A stretch of DNA of 64,000 nucleotides from Flavobacterium flevense (GCF_900142775.1 NZ_FRCC01000006.1:62001-126000); one strand, 5' to 3'; positions 25,606 to 36,258 are shown, counted from the stretch's first letter. Numbers and translations are program-made. Notes: generated by a model not told the origin, from the letters alone.

Positions 25606-27393
25606 ATGACATTCACTATAGCCGTTGTAATTGGGATTTTGCTTATAGCATTCGCTTTGTTTATAAGTGAGAAATTCACGGTGGACAAAACAGCTTTTTT
25701 TATATTAACGAGCTTGTTGATAACCGGTATTGTTACACCGGAAGAAGCTATCTCAGGTTTTTCGGATAACGCAGTATTAACCATTTTATGTTTGATGATT
25801 ATTGCTATTAGTCTGGAAAAGAACGGTGTTGTTTCTTTAATGGCTCAAAAAATCATCCCGATAGTAAAATTGCCCATTTGGATATTTTTACCTTTATTAA
25901 TGATTACTGTTGGTTTTTTCTCCGGATTTATAGCTACAACAGCTGTAGTAATTATTTTTATCAAATTAATAAATGAACTCGACAAGTTAGGAAAATTAGA
26001 TCGGGCTAAGGTTTTGTTACCTGTTTCGTTTGCCGGAATTTTAGGCGGAAGTTGTACTTTGATGGGAACCAGTACTAACCTGATTGTTTCAGATATTTCA
26101 AGGAGAAGTGGTATAGGACGTTTTGATTTTTTTGAGTTTTCAGTTGCAGGAATCTCTTTTTTATTGGTTTCGATTCCTGTTATTTATATTTTGGCAAACA
26201 AATTTTTACCTAAAACACCCGAAGTAGAAAAGATTGATATTCATAATAAATTTGGTTACATCACTGCTGTAAAAATAAAATCGGGTTCGAGTTTAATAGG
26301 GAAAAAAGCTTCTGAAACGGAAATATGGGATGAAAATGATATTCGGTTAATTAAAGTGCAACGTGGAAAACGTCATTTAAAAAACGATTTAAAATCAGAA
26401 GTCTTGCAGGAGAATGATATTCTCTGGCTGGATTTAACTTTAGAAGATCTAACGGCGCGAACAGAAAGTCTTGGATTGAATATTTTGGGTGTCGATCAGG
26501 ATTTAATAGAAGAACATTTTACAAATGAATACCATGAGGTTATTATCTTGCCCAATTCACGCTTTATTAATATGTCTATCGAAGAATTCAATGATACACT
26601 GCCGGATAATGTGTATGTAAAAGGAATCAGCAGTGATAAAAAGGACTCGCATCACGACAATTATTTCAAAAAGATATTTTCTAAAAAGTTTATTATTCCG
26701 GGAAATCGGGTTTTGCTGACAGGGAGTTTGCCTGAGATTCAAAAAATTGCCAATAATGATAATTTGCTTTTTGCCAATACTGTCATAACTAATCCCCGGA
26801 TTCCAACCTATAAAAAAGTAATTTCGTTTGCTGCTATTGTACTGGTAATTGTTCTTTCGGCAACCAATACTTTCTCTATTCTTAAAAGCTGTCTTCTTGG
26901 GGTTGCTTTGTGTTTGTTTTCCGGATGTATCCAGCTCAAAGATGCTTATACCGGCATTAACTGGCAGGTAATTTTTCTATTAGCCGGAATGATACCTTTA
27001 GGGATTGCCATGCACAATACCGGTACGGATATGTTTATAGCTAATTATTTGTATATCGTTTTAAAGTCGGTTCCAGCTTCGGTAATTATATCTATTATTT
27101 TTGCTTTTACGATGTTGATGAGTGGTTTTGTGTCTAATAATGCAACCGCAATCATCATCGCACCCATTGTTATAGCCATTGCAAGTAAATTAAATATGGA
27201 TCCAAAACCTTTATTGTATGCCGTGATGTTTGGGGCTAATTTTAGTTTTTATACCCCAATGGGATATCAGACTAATGCTATTATCTATGGTTTAGGAATA
27301 TATAAATTCAAGCATTTTTTGATCATAGGAAGTATTCTTTCATTGGTATTATTAGTTATGGCTTCCTTCTTACTGCCTTGGTTGTACTTATAA
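25606..27393 (+). CDS. SLC13 family permease with TrkA-C domains
   Basis: A 595-residue protein with a split membrane domain of the divalent anion:sodium symporter type. Conserved pieces are GGSCTLMGTSTNLIVSDISRRSG in the first half and MSGFVSNNATAIIIAPIVIAIA in the second. Two soluble regulatory RCK_C/TrkA-C domains lie between them at about residues 205-395 (VKIKSGSSLIGKKASETEIWDENDIRLIKV and a related second unit). This layout is common for bacterial putative sulfate or dicarboxylate carriers; the substrate is not evident. It is monocistronic. Confidence 0.9.
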   Translation: MTFTIAVVIGILLIAFALFISEKFTVDKTAFFILTSLLITGIVTPEEAISGFSDNAVLTILCLMIIAISLEKNGVVSLMAQKIIPIVKLPIWIFLPLLMITVGFFSGFIATTAVVIIFIKLINELDKLGKLDRAKVLLPVSFAGILGGSCTLMGTSTNLIVSDISRRSGIGRFDFFEFSVAGISFLLVSIPVIYILANKFLPKTPEVEKIDIHNKFGYITAVKIKSGSSLIGKKASETEIWDENDIRLIKVQRGKRHLKNDLKSEVLQENDILWLDLTLEDLTARTESLGLNILGVDQDLIEEHFTNEYHEVIILPNSRFINMSIEEFNDTLPDNVYVKGISSDKKDSHHDNYFKKIFSKKFIIPGNRVLLTGSLPEIQKIANNDNLLFANTVITNPRIPTYKKVISFAAIVLVIVLSATNTFSILKSCLLGVALCLFSGCIQLKDAYTGINWQVIFLLAGMIPLGIAMHNTGTDMFIANYLYIVLKSVPASVIISIIFAFTMLMSGFVSNNATAIIIAPIVIAIASKLNMDPKPLLYAVMFGANFSFYTPMGYQTNAIIYGLGIYKFKHFLIIGSILSLVLLVMASFLLPWLYL

Positions 27394-27423
27394 AAGGGAT
27401 GTTTCTTCTTAGTTAAAAATCGA

Positions 27424-27795
27424 TTACTCCTTCAATTTTATAATTCCGGTTTTATATAAATCCAATGCTTTTTGTAAAATATTTTCAATCCTTTCTATAG
27501 GTAAATCCTGGTGCGGGTTAACTCTGAAAATCTTCATTCGGCTGCGTTGTCCCTCTTCTAATTCAGGAAAATCAAGATGTTTTCCTTCGACTAATAATAA
27601 ATAAGGTTCCGTTGTTTTTTTATCGGTCCATAAATAGCAAAAAATCTTTTTTTTGTAACAATAACAAGGCATTCCCCATTTTTGAGTTTCTGTAATATGG
27701 ATATCCTGTTTAAGAATGATACTTCTTAACGCCAGTAAGCAATCTCTGTTAGGTTCTTCCTTGCTCAGGAAATAATGCTGAATTTGATCGTTCAT
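27424..27795 (-). CDS. DUF1801 domain protein (YdhG-like)
   Basis: A 123-residue protein of the DUF1801 group. Recognisable pieces are IQHYFLSKEEPNRDCLLALRSIILKQ, ETQKWGMPCYCYKKKIFCYLWTDKK and PYLLLVEGKHLDFPELEEGQRSRMKIFRV. It is a small cytoplasmic protein related to iron-sulfur-scaffold Fra/YdhG-type folds, but the biochemical role is unknown. It converges on the SLC13 gene with a 30-base gap. Confidence 0.85.
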   Translation of the reverse strand: MNDQIQHYFLSKEEPNRDCLLALRSIILKQDIHITETQKWGMPCYCYKKKIFCYLWTDKKTTEPYLLLVEGKHLDFPELEEGQRSRMKIFRVNPHQDLPIERIENILQKALDLYKTGIIKLKE

Positions 27796-28042
27796 TTTTA
27801 TGACTATTTGGTAAAAATCAGGAAAAAAAGCGAATCCTTAAAGTTTTTTCTAGTGAAAAATACTGAATACTAGTATATTGTGTATAATTTAAGAGTATTG
27901 TTGGAAAATTAATAAAAATTTGGCATTTTAAAAAAAGATATTTTTTAAATTTATGTACATGGTTATTGTAGTGAAAGAAAGGCTTCAGGGGCTTTTTTAT
28001 TTGGTATCAATAAGCGATGGATATTAATTAAATTTTAGAATT

Positions 28043-28324
28043 ATGACAGCAGAATTTACAACAATTGAAAAAGAAAACATTACCACTCTTATGTTCCCAA
28101 AAACAGATGTTCTGGATGATGAAAACGAAATTAAAAGACGAATAAGCGAAATAAACCGGGCTTTGGCACTGGGGAATCTAGAGCATTCTAAAATTAAAAT
28201 TTTCTTTGAGGACAGTGAATCTAAAAAAATAGTAAACACTACTGTTTGGGCTGTTACGGATAAAAATGTTGTTTTAAAACAAGGAGTACTTATTCCCATT
28301 AACAGGATATACAAGTTATTTTAA
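28043..28324 (+). CDS. conserved hypothetical small protein
   Basis: A 93-residue, mixed alpha/beta, soluble protein with no recognised domain. It reads like a short conserved flavobacterial protein, with a charged central helix (DDENEIKRRISEINRALALGNLEHSK) and two beta-rich ends (KIKIFFEDSESKKIV and LIPINRIYKLF). It has an A-rich start region, a strong terminator at 28376-28413, and no partner gene. It is probably a real gene because of its codon pattern and isolated promoter-terminator setting. Confidence 0.7.
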   Translation: MTAEFTTIEKENITTLMFPKTDVLDDENEIKRRISEINRALALGNLEHSKIKIFFEDSESKKIVNTTVWAVTDKNVVLKQGVLIPINRIYKLF

Positions 28325-28375
28325 GAAATGTAAAGCATCAGGATTGTTACATTAATTTTTTGCTATAAGCATAAA

Positions 28376-28413
28376 AAACGGCGCAAGTCTCTATAGAGTT
28401 TGCGCCGTTTTTT
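28376..28413. terminator. strong GC-rich terminator
   Basis: Arms AACGGCGCAA and TTGCGCCGTT enclose a loop and are flanked by A and T runs. It lies between convergent genes (hypothetical at 28043-28324 and SGNH hydrolase ending at 28434) and can serve both. Confidence 0.85.
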
Positions 28414-28433
28414 ATTTGTTTTTTCAGACTAAT

Positions 28434-29288
28434 TTAATCCTTCACAAAACCAGATGGCAGTGCCAGTAATTGATATTGAATAGTTTTTGCTAAACGATAA
28501 TCACCCAGTGCATTGGGATGCAGTCGATCAGTATCTTTTTTATGGAAATATTGCAGTTGCTTTTCAGCCATTGGGAACAAGCCGCTTGTAGTGTACAAAT
28601 CAATGATCGGAACTGCCCAGTAAGAAGCAGCCTGCCTTAAAATAGATACATAATCGTCAATATAAAGACCACGCTCGTTAGCAAAATTCTCATCGGGTTG
28701 CACATTTTTTTCGTTAAACTTGGCATATCCCCTGTGAATTGGGGTCATAATAATAATTTGCTGTTGCGGATAATTATTTTTCAGGTAGGACATGGCTTTG
28801 TTGATGCGTCCGCAAAAGCTAGAGTCGTTCAGGTTGGGAGTCCTGTATTTGCGTGTCACTTCTTTTCCGTTATGGTTGGTTTGCTTTGTAGTTTCAGTAA
28901 AAAACTCACCTATCGGGGTGCCATGCATATAATCATTAGTTCCGGCAAATATCAATATTGCATCAAGGTTGGTTCCTTTTTCGGCCTTTAATTTTTCTGC
29001 TTGCGTGTAAATATGATTCCATTGATTTCCACTAATGCCATATACAAATGATTCTATTCCCAGCAATTCATTCAGATATTCCCAGTATACATAGGTGGTA
29101 CCCACACGGCGTTTATCAGTCATGGAATCACCCAAAAAAGCGACACGCTTGCCAGCCCATTGGGAATCTAATGTTTTTTCATTTTCTGTTAATGTTACTT
29201 TTGGAACGGCAGCTGCAGCAGGCTGTTGTGCAAATCCGCTAAAATTTACCGATAAAAGAATACAGGCAGTTATTAGTATGTTTTTCAT
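28434..29288 (-). CDS. secreted SGNH/GDSL hydrolase
   Basis: A 284-residue protein with a signal peptide (ILITACILLSVNFSGFAQQ). Catalytic blocks are AFLGDSMTDKR (block I, Ser), YGISGNQW (block II Gly), FAGTNDYMHGTP (block III Asn) and DTDRLHPNALGDYRLA (block V Asp/His). It is likely a periplasmic or secreted esterase acting on esterified carbohydrates or lipids. The gene is alone, with repeat-rich DNA upstream. Confidence 0.9.
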   Translation of the reverse strand: MKNILITACILLSVNFSGFAQQPAAAAVPKVTLTENEKTLDSQWAGKRVAFLGDSMTDKRRVGTTYVYWEYLNELLGIESFVYGISGNQWNHIYTQAEKLKAEKGTNLDAILIFAGTNDYMHGTPIGEFFTETTKQTNHNGKEVTRKYRTPNLNDSSFCGRINKAMSYLKNNYPQQQIIIMTPIHRGYAKFNEKNVQPDENFANERGLYIDDYVSILRQAASYWAVPIIDLYTTSGLFPMAEKQLQYFHKKDTDRLHPNALGDYRLAKTIQYQLLALPSGFVKD

Positions 29289-29642
29289 GGATTTATTATT
29301 TTATTATTGTAAAGAAATGGAACACTGATAATACAGATGCAACGGATTTCCACAGATTTTTTTAAGTCTCAGTAACACCAGTTTTGTCATTGCTACGGAG
29401 GAGGAATCTCTACAAAGTGTTTTCAATACGTTAATTTTTATTTGTTAAGAAATCGATCACAGATGATACATACGCAACGGATTGTCACCGATTTTTTTAG
29501 TCTCAGTAACCCCATTTTTGTCATTGCGAGGAACGAAGCAATCTCAGCAAGTAACTCTACAAAGTGTTTTACTCATCGTAGCGGGCACAGAATATAATTT
29601 TGCGGTAGCGTTTGTGGATATCTGAGCGGTCGGGATTAGGAG
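29289..29642. repeat. interspersed long repeats, copies A and B
   Basis: This 354-base gap holds a partial copy (about 29312-29430) and a full copy (about 29448-29640) of a repeat unit. The full unit contains, in order, ACAGATGATACA..GCAACGGATT, TTTTTTTAGTCTCAGTAACC, TCATTGCGAGGAACGAAGC, CAAGTAACTCTACAAAGTG and GCGGGCACAGAATA. Further copies lie at 30450-30996 and 31735-31895. Confidence 0.8.
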
Positions 29643-29942
29643 TTAGGCTGCATTATGTGTTGCAGGTTTGATATTCTCAAATTCTTTTTTCTTTAAATGA
29701 TTCTCTTCCTCTATATCAAAATCATCTTGCAGACCAAGCCAGAATTTTGCGCTTGTTCCAAAATATTTTGATAATCTCAAAGCTGTATCTGCAGTGATTC
29801 TGCGCTTTCCTTTTAGGATTTCTCCAATTCTGGTTTGAGGAATAAAAGTATCCTTAGATAAACGGTAAGCCGTAATTCCTAATGGTTCAAGAAATTCTTC
29901 TTTTAGAATTTCGCCTGGATGTATATTTTTTAAAGTTTCCAT
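29643..29942 (-). CDS. higA: HigA-type antitoxin (XRE family)
   Basis: A 99-residue protein with the HigA signature IHPGEILKEEFLEPLGITAYRLSKDTFIPQTRIGEILKGKRRITADTALRLSKYFGTSAKFWLGLQ. A helix-turn-helix spans residues 15-65 and a C-terminal helical tail follows. It would neutralise the HigB RNase and repress the operon. It lies 11 bases downstream of higB, the toxin-first order typical of higBA. The last codons of the gene border the repeat block. Confidence 0.93.
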   Translation of the reverse strand: METLKNIHPGEILKEEFLEPLGITAYRLSKDTFIPQTRIGEILKGKRRITADTALRLSKYFGTSAKFWLGLQDDFDIEEENHLKKKEFENIKPATHNAA

Positions 29943-29953
29943 AATTCCCTTTT

Positions 29954-30235
29954 TTAATGATAGTCGATAATTTCTACCTCAGAAGCAGTATCATTTTCCC
30001 ATTTGAAAATTATTCGCCACTGATTATTGATTCTAATACTATAAAATTCAGATAAATTTCCACTGAGTTTTTCTAAACGATTTGCTGGTGGAATCCTAAG
30101 ATCATTAATGTTTTGTGCATTATTAATCATTCTCAGTTTTCGCCTAGCTACATTTTGAATATCTGAAGGTAATTTTCTTGACTGAACACCATTCCAAATT
30201 TTCTCAGTTTCTTTATTTCCAAAATCTATTATCAT
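29954..30235 (-). CDS. higB: HigB-type toxin (RelE superfamily)
   Basis: A 93-residue RelE/HigB-fold mRNA interferase. It has IDFGNKETEKIWNGVQSRKLPSDIQNVARRKLRMINNAQNINDLRIPPANRLEKLSG and ends with YSIRINNQWRIIFKWENDTASEVEIIDYH, the usual HigB C-terminal beta strands with the catalytic Arg/His region. It would cleave translated mRNAs at the ribosome. It is followed by higA, and the pair sits inside a cluster of long interspersed repeats. Confidence 0.93.
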   Translation of the reverse strand: MIIDFGNKETEKIWNGVQSRKLPSDIQNVARRKLRMINNAQNINDLRIPPANRLEKLSGNLSEFYSIRINNQWRIIFKWENDTASEVEIIDYH

Positions 30236-30299
30236 GAACTAAACTTTAGTACTAACGCCAAAGGTAAGTATTTTTTTTGAATTATCAAGTGAGGTGCTA

Positions 30300-31091
30300 T
30301 ACAACCATATGAGGTAGATACGTTTTTAGAACAGCGCATTTCATTACAGTTAGTTTAGTAATCAGTATTGTGGAGTTCCCTCCTCCGTCGGGAGGACAAG
30401 ATTGTGGAAGTGCTTTGGCAATAGTAAAAATTAAGATTTGTTTCAACATCGTTATTCTCTCAATCTTGCGAGGAACGAAGCAATCTCATCCAGTAAATCT
30501 ACAAAGTTTTTTCAATACGTTAATTTTCTTTGTTAAGAAATGGAACACAGATGATACAGATGCAACGGATTGTCACCTATTTTTTAAGTCTTAGTAACCC
30601 CAGTTTTGTCATTCCGACGGAGGAGGAATCTCATCAAGTAACTCTACAAAGTGTTTTACTCATTGTAGCGGGCACAGAACACAATTCTGCGCTAACGTTT
30701 GTGCATATCCGAGTTAACATATTTCCTCCGCAATATTGTCATTGCGAGGAATGAAGCAATCTCATCCAGTAGCTCTACAAAGTGCTTTTAATACGTTAAT
30801 TTTATTTGTTAAAGAAATCGACCACAGATGATACAGATGCAACGGATTTCCACAGATTTTTTTAGTCTCAGTAACCCATTTTTGTCATTGCGAGGAACGA
30901 AGCAATCTCATCAAGTAACTCTACAAAGTGTTGTACTCATTGTAGGTAGCGGGCACAGAATACAATTTTGCGGTAGCGTTTGTGCATATCCGAGCCAAAT
31001 TTGACAAATCATCCCAGATGCAAAACCAACTTTCCATTTAAGTCAATTGCCCAAATCCTTGTAGTAGTGTTAGGTGATGTTTTTATATGTA
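30300..31091. repeat. interspersed repeat mosaic, copies C to F
   Basis: This gap of about 850 bases upstream of higB carries partial copies near 30450-30525 and 30737-30810 and fuller copies at about 30533-30720 and 30813-30996. Variants differ in a central module, either CATTGCGAGGAACGAAGC or CATTCCGACGGAGGAGGAA. The short reading frames found here are only translations of the repeats. Confidence 0.8.
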
Positions 31092-31682
31092 TTAAAATGT
31101 GTATCCTATTCTTAAATGTAAATAAGGAGTATATTGATTCCTATTTGTAGATACATCATCTACATTCTGTGAAGTGCCATTATAGTAGTTTGGTTTTAAA
31201 TAAACTATTCTATAACCTAAACCTAAACCTGTTTCATAAGTAAAATTGGATCCAATTTGACGCTTAATTCCCCATGTTGGGATAATAGATAAGTCGGCAG
31301 TTTTTGTAATATTCTCATCTAAATTTAATACAAACCAATCTGGATGATAACTTGTTTTTAAAGAAAGATAATTACCACTGTTTTTAGATATTTTTTTTCC
31401 TTTGGAATTTCTCTTTTCTAAATTGTAATAATATCGAGGTTCTAAAGTCAAAACTGGTTGTAAAATAAATCCAGCTCCATCATATTGGTCTCCAACAAAA
31501 AAATCATATTCAATTCCAATTTCACTTCTTAATGCAATACTATTAGAAAGTTTGGTTTCGTTATTTATCCAAATTCCCGAAAGTCCCGTTTGTATGCTGA
31601 AAAATGTCTTTTCAACTCCTACAGTTTGGCAATTGGCATTAAGATTTAATCCTAAAAATAGGAGTGCTAAAATTTTTTTCAT
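31092..31682 (-). CDS. putative outer membrane beta-barrel protein
   Basis: A 196-residue protein with a signal peptide (ILALLFLGLNLNANCQ). Alternating hydrophobic strands follow, rich in Tyr and Gly (LRSEIGIEYDFFVGDQYDGAGFILQPVLTLEPRYYYNLEKR), ending in LHLRIGYTF, whose terminal aromatic residue is typical of beta-barrel proteins. It may be an eight-strand barrel of unknown function. Repeat copies lie on both sides, so the gene may have moved with, or been bracketed by, those elements. Confidence 0.75.
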   Translation of the reverse strand: MKKILALLFLGLNLNANCQTVGVEKTFFSIQTGLSGIWINNETKLSNSIALRSEIGIEYDFFVGDQYDGAGFILQPVLTLEPRYYYNLEKRNSKGKKISKNSGNYLSLKTSYHPDWFVLNLDENITKTADLSIIPTWGIKRQIGSNFTYETGLGLGYRIVYLKPNYYNGTSQNVDDVSTNRNQYTPYLHLRIGYTF

Positions 31683-31734
31683 TTATATATTTATTTTTAC
31701 TAAATTCCATTTTCTTCTAAAATATCACATAACG

Positions 31735-31895
31735 TTGTGGATTGGTTTCCACAGATTTTTTTAGTCTCAGTAACCCCATTTTTGTCATTCCGACGAAGGA
31801 GGAATCTCATCCAGTAACTCTACAAAGTGTTTTACTCATTGTAGCGGGCACAGAATACAATTCTGCGCTAGCGTTTGTGGATTTCTGAGCGATCC
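31735..31895. repeat. interspersed repeat, copy G
   Basis: A copy of the same unit as at 29448 and 30813, carrying the CATTCCGACGAAGGAGGAA variant and the GCGGGCACAGAATACAATTCTGCGC segment. It lies just upstream of the beta-barrel gene. Confidence 0.75.
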
Positions 31896-31942
31896 GGTGT
31901 TAACGTTTAAACATATCTTAGTGATTTGATGTTTTGTTTTAT

Positions 31943-32482
31943 TTATTCGTAAACTTCAACAGGATCCCTGCGATAAATTTTTGTTTCTCCATTATATATT
32001 GTTATCTGAAATTTTTGCTTGTATTTTCTACCATCAGCATCTTGAAAGTAAAAATATAAGTCTGACGATGCTATGTATCGGTTGTTTAAAATATTGTCTT
32101 CACTTTCAGATAAAATCCTTAAAACGGGAAAGTGAATTAATTCTTCTCCAACACCTAGATAGTTTGTGTGTAATTCTTTTTGAGTTTTTACTAGCTCATA
32201 TTCTTCAATCAATTCATATTTTAAAGGCAAACATTTATGATTTTCAACTGTTAGTCTTAAAAATATAACAGCCGTGTACACACCATCTTTTTTTTCTACT
32301 CTTAAGTTATCAATCCTTGCGGAAAAATATGGTTGAATATTTAGTTTATGTCTGTACTGCTCAATTTTGGTTATTCGTAATTGAGCAGTTAATGTGAGAT
32401 ATAAAAGTAGCCCCGTCGCTGCTGTAACGAAAATCATTACCCAGTCCGAAACAGTACCCCAAATTTCTGGATCAAAGCTCAT
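31943..32482 (-). CDS. hypothetical membrane-anchored protein
   Basis: A 179-residue protein with an N-terminal transmembrane helix (VSDWVMIFVTAATGLLLYLTLT, about residues 11-32) and then a mostly beta-stranded soluble domain (IQPYFSARIDNLRVEKKDGVYTAVIFLRLTVENHKCLPLKYELIEEYE and following). I do not recognise a family. The single anchor plus sandwich-like domain suggests a small envelope protein. It stands between the repeat cluster and secA and has no obvious partner. Confidence 0.6.
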   Translation of the reverse strand: MSFDPEIWGTVSDWVMIFVTAATGLLLYLTLTAQLRITKIEQYRHKLNIQPYFSARIDNLRVEKKDGVYTAVIFLRLTVENHKCLPLKYELIEEYELVKTQKELHTNYLGVGEELIHFPVLRILSESEDNILNNRYIASSDLYFYFQDADGRKYKQKFQITIYNGETKIYRRDPVEVYE

Positions 32483-32833
32483 AAATTCCTTTTTTATTGT
32501 GTACTTTAAAATAATGCTACTAAGTAATTAATATATGACAAACAACCTACTTTATTTATTCTCAAATATATTAAAATATTCTTACAAAATTCATTTTGGA
32601 AATAAAACGTTATTTACTAGCCCCGATAGAGCCGATATCCTCGTAGCGTAGCGAAGAGATAAAGGCGAAAGCGGGAGGGATCGTTATTCAAAAAACAAAA
32701 ACTTCTGCTCCTAAAATAGAAAAGATTCTGAAACAAGTTCATAATAAAAAAAAAATCCCCAACTACTTTCGTAATCGGGGATTTCTAAATTTATGTAGTC
32801 TGCAAACTGCAAACTCAATACAGCTTTGTGAAA
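32483..32833. other. intergenic region with a structured repeat and the secA terminator
   Basis: The 351-base gap holds a GC-rich element at about 32618-32690 (AGCCCCGATAGAGCCGATAT then AAAGGCGAAAGCGGGAGGG, with an internal hairpin), related to the one near 52903-52985. The secA terminator follows at 32753-32784. Confidence 0.6.
32753..32784 (-). terminator. secA terminator
   Basis: Arms AAATCCCC (32753-32760) and GGGGATTT (32777-32784) with an A/T tract on the downstream side of the minus-strand secA gene. Confidence 0.75.
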
Positions 32834-35800
32834 CTATTCGTTAACAATAACCCATTCGCCGGTTGCTAATAAGCTTTCTGCTTTTTTAAATTTCATAGAT
32901 TCTGTTTTTCCAGTCGCTATTTGTTGAACGGTTACGGTATCGTTGCGATTGATTTTTGGCATATCTCTAACGATTGTTTCCGTTACCTGACGTTGCTGAG
33001 TTTCGCCAGCTTCGCGGTTCATGCTTTCGCTATTTGGGATTTCGTCTTTGCTCAATTGTAATTTTTCTTTTGGACGCACAACTTCTCTGGCTTCTTCAAT
33101 TTCAGGAGCTGATTGTTGTGGTAAATCACCTTTGAACAGGAATGAAATTACTTCTTTGTTGATGCCGTTCAACATGCTGTTGAATAAGTTGAAGGCTTCA
33201 AATTTATAGATAAGCAATGGGTCTTTTTGTTCGTGAACGGCTAATTGAACAGATTGTTTCAATTCGTCCATTTTACGCAAGTGTTTTTTCCAGGCTTCAT
33301 CTACAATTGATAAAGTGATGTTTTTCTCAAAGTCAGCTACTAATTGTTTCCCTTCAGTTTCGTAAGCTTTTTTCAAATCAGTTACCACGCTTAGGGTTTT
33401 TACACCATCGGTAAACGGAACCACAATGCGCTCAAACTGATTGTTTGGATCTTCGAAAATGTTTTTAACGATAGGGAAAGCTTCTCTGGCGCTGCGGTCA
33501 CATTTTTCAGTATAATATTTTAAAGCTTCTTTGTATACTTTTCCGGTTAATTCGATTTCTGTTGAACGGGTAAATTCAGCTTCTGTTACCGGAGAAGTGA
33601 TGGAGAAATAACGAATTAAATCAAACTCGAATGTTTTATAATCGTTAGTCGCTTTAGTATTTTGAACGAATAATTCGCAGGTGTCGTACAGCATATTTGC
33701 GATATCCAGTTTCAAACGCTCTCCAAACAATGCGTGACGACGACGCTTGTAAACTACTTCACGCTGTGCATTCATCACGTCATCATATTCTAATAAACGT
33801 TTACGAACACCAAAGTTGTTTTCTTCTACTTTTTTCTGAGCACGTTCGATAGATTTAGTCATCATCGAATGCTGGATTACTTCACCTTCTTCCAGTCCCA
33901 TACGGTCCATTACTTTAGCCACTCTTTCAGAACCGAATAAACGCATCAGGTTGTCTTCAAGAGAAACATAAAACTGAGAACTTCCCGGATCTCCCTGACG
34001 ACCGGCACGACCACGCAACTGACGGTCTACACGACGCGAATCATGACGCTCTGTACCTACAATGGCTAAACCTCCGGCAGCTTTTACTTCTGCGGATAAT
34101 TTAATATCGGTACCACGACCAGCCATATTTGTTGCAATAGTTACCACTCCGGCTTTTCCTGCTTCCTCAACAATTTGCGCTTCTTGCTTGTGCATTTTAG
34201 CATTCAAAACGTTGTGTGTTACCCCACGCATTTTCAGCATTCGGCTTAACAATTCGGAAATTTCAACAGAAGTTGTACCAATCAAAACCGGACGACCTGC
34301 TTTAGACAATTCGGTTACATCTTCGATAACGGCATTGAATTTTTCACGGGTAGTTTTATAGATAAAATCTTCTTTGTCATGTCTTGCAATAGGACGGTTA
34401 GTTGGAATTTCAACTACATCTAATTTATAGATTTCCCAAAGCTCGCCAGCCTCAGTAACAGCTGTACCGGTCATACCGGCAAGTTTGTTGTACATTCTGA
34501 AGTAATTTTGCAAAGTTACCGTTGCAAAAGTCTGAGTTGCAGCTTCGATTTTTACGTTTTCTTTAGCTTCAATCGCCTGGTGCAACCCGTCAGAATAACG
34601 ACGACCGTCCATGATACGACCTGTTTGCTCATCGACAATCATGATTTTGTTGTCCATGATCACGTATTCTACATCTTTTTCGAATAAAGCATAGGCTTTT
34701 AAAAGTTGTGTCAAAGTGTGGATACGCTCACTTTTGATACTGAAATCCTGGAATAATTTTTCTTTTTCTTCCGCTTCAGCGTCTTTGTCTAATTTTTGTT
34801 TTTCGATGTTGGCAATTTCAGTTCCAATGTCCGGTAACACAAAAAAGTCAGCATCAGTATCTCCTGAAAGGAATTTGATTCCGTTATCAGTCAGTTCTAC
34901 CTGATTGTTTTTTTCTTCGATAACAAAATACAAGGCTTCATCCACTTTTGGCATTTCGCGGTTGTTGTCCTGCATGTATTGGTTTTCGGTTTTTTGAAGC
35001 AATTGTTTGATTCCTTCTTCACTTAAAAACTTAATTAAGGCTTTGTTTTTAGGCAAACTTCTGTAAGCTCTCAACAGCATGAAACCACCATCTTTAGTGT
35101 TTCCTTCTTTGATTAATTTTTTAGCTTCCGTCAGGAATCCTGTTGCTAATTGACGTTGTAAACCAACAAGCGTTTCGATTTTTGGCTTCAACTCATTGAA
35201 TTCGTGGCGGTCTCCCTGAGGAACCGGTCCCGAAATAATCAATGGCGTTCTGGCATCATCAATTAATACCGAATCGACCTCATCGACAATAGCAAAATTG
35301 TGTTTTCTTTGAACCAGATCAGATGGCGAATGTGCCATGTTATCTCTCAGGTAATCAAAACCAAATTCGTTATTAGTACCATAAGTAATATCTGCGTCAT
35401 AGGCTTTTTTTCTGCCTTCAGAGTTGGGTTGATGATTGTCAATACAATCTACAGTCATACCGTGGAATTCAAATAAAGGTGCTTTCCAGGTGCTGTCACG
35501 TTTAGCTAAGTAGTCATTCACGGTTACTAAATGCACTCCGTTTCCGGTTAATGCATTTAAATATAAAGGCAGGGTTGCCACCAATGTTTTTCCTTCCCCT
35601 GTTTGCATTTCGGCAACTTTACCCTGGTGCAATACCATACCACCAATCAGCTGAACATCATAGTGAATCATATCCCAAGTAATTTCTTTACCGGCAGCAT
35701 TCCATTTATTTAACCAGATGGCTTTGTCTCCTTCAATACTTACATAGGTTTTTGTAGCTGCAAATTCACGGTCTTTTGCCGTAGCAGTTACTGTAATTTC

Positions 35801-36181
35801 GTTATTGTCTTTAAAACGTCTTGCTGTTTCTTTCACTACTGCAAAAGCTTCCGGAAGAATTTCCATTAAAGTTTTTTCAGAAATAGCATACGCTTCTTTT
35901 TCAAGCGTATCAATTTCTACATAAATATCTTCTCTTTTATCAATATCTTCGATGCTTTCAACTTCAGCTTTTAAAGCAGCAATTTTGGTATCAAGAGCAG
36001 CGCGTGCCTCCTGAATTGTTTCTTTAAAAAAAGCCGTTCTGTTTCTCAATTCATCATGCGATAAAGTGATTAACTGACTTTCAAAAGATTTTATTTTATT
36101 GATATAAGGTTGTAAAGCTTTTACATCTTTTTCGGATTTATCTCCGACGAAAGCTTTAATAATGCTGTTTATGAAACTCAT
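32834..36181 (-). CDS. secA: preprotein translocase ATPase SecA
   Basis: An 1115-residue SecA of the long Bacteroidota type. It has the Q-motif region [18 protein letters not shown], Walker A QTGEGKT (about 193-199), Walker B with [21 protein letters not shown], a large insertion at about 330-480, [28 protein letters not shown], and [27 protein letters not shown]. It powers export through SecYEG. The C-terminus ends [10 protein letters not shown] without the Cys/His zinc motif seen in proteobacterial SecA. It is a single essential gene with its own terminator. Confidence 0.98.
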   Translation of the reverse strand: MSFINSIIKAFVGDKSEKDVKALQPYINKIKSFESQLITLSHDELRNRTAFFKETIQEARAALDTKIAALKAEVESIEDIDKREDIYVEIDTLEKEAYAISEKTLMEILPEAFAVVKETARRFKDNNEITVTATAKDREFAATKTYVSIEGDKAIWLNKWNAAGKEITWDMIHYDVQLIGGMVLHQGKVAEMQTGEGKTLVATLPLYLNALTGNGVHLVTVNDYLAKRDSTWKAPLFEFHGMTVDCIDNHQPNSEGRKKAYDADITYGTNNEFGFDYLRDNMAHSPSDLVQRKHNFAIVDEVDSVLIDDARTPLIISGPVPQGDRHEFNELKPKIETLVGLQRQLATGFLTEAKKLIKEGNTKDGGFMLLRAYRSLPKNKALIKFLSEEGIKQLLQKTENQYMQDNNREMPKVDEALYFVIEEKNNQVELTDNGIKFLSGDTDADFFVLPDIGTEIANIEKQKLDKDAEAEEKEKLFQDFSIKSERIHTLTQLLKAYALFEKDVEYVIMDNKIMIVDEQTGRIMDGRRYSDGLHQAIEAKENVKIEAATQTFATVTLQNYFRMYNKLAGMTGTAVTEAGELWEIYKLDVVEIPTNRPIARHDKEDFIYKTTREKFNAVIEDVTELSKAGRPVLIGTTSVEISELLSRMLKMRGVTHNVLNAKMHKQEAQIVEEAGKAGVVTIATNMAGRGTDIKLSAEVKAAGGLAIVGTERHDSRRVDRQLRGRAGRQGDPGSSQFYVSLEDNLMRLFGSERVAKVMDRMGLEEGEVIQHSMMTKSIERAQKKVEENNFGVRKRLLEYDDVMNAQREVVYKRRRHALFGERLKLDIANMLYDTCELFVQNTKATNDYKTFEFDLIRYFSITSPVTEAEFTRSTEIELTGKVYKEALKYYTEKCDRSAREAFPIVKNIFEDPNNQFERIVVPFTDGVKTLSVVTDLKKAYETEGKQLVADFEKNITLSIVDEAWKKHLRKMDELKQSVQLAVHEQKDPLLIYKFEAFNLFNSMLNGINKEVISFLFKGDLPQQSAPEIEEAREVVRPKEKLQLSKDEIPNSESMNREAGETQQRQVTETIVRDMPKINRNDTVTVQQIATGKTESMKFKKAESLLATGEWVIVNE

Positions 36182-36223
36182 AATGGTTTGTATTTCAAAT
36201 TAATTTATTTCTATAGTGAACCA

Positions 36224-36252
36224 AAAAAAAAGCCTCTTTTGAGACTTTTTCT
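36224..36252 (-). terminator. terminator of the DUF2795 gene
   Basis: A short A-tract, the arms GCCTC and GAGAC around TTTT, and a T tract, just past the stop codon of the DUF2795 gene and just before secA. Confidence 0.6.
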
Positions 36253-36258
36253 TAGTTT

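Noticed and set aside
30370..30754. Two overlapping plus-strand frames upstream of higB
   Set aside because: They are translations of the interspersed repeats, not genes.
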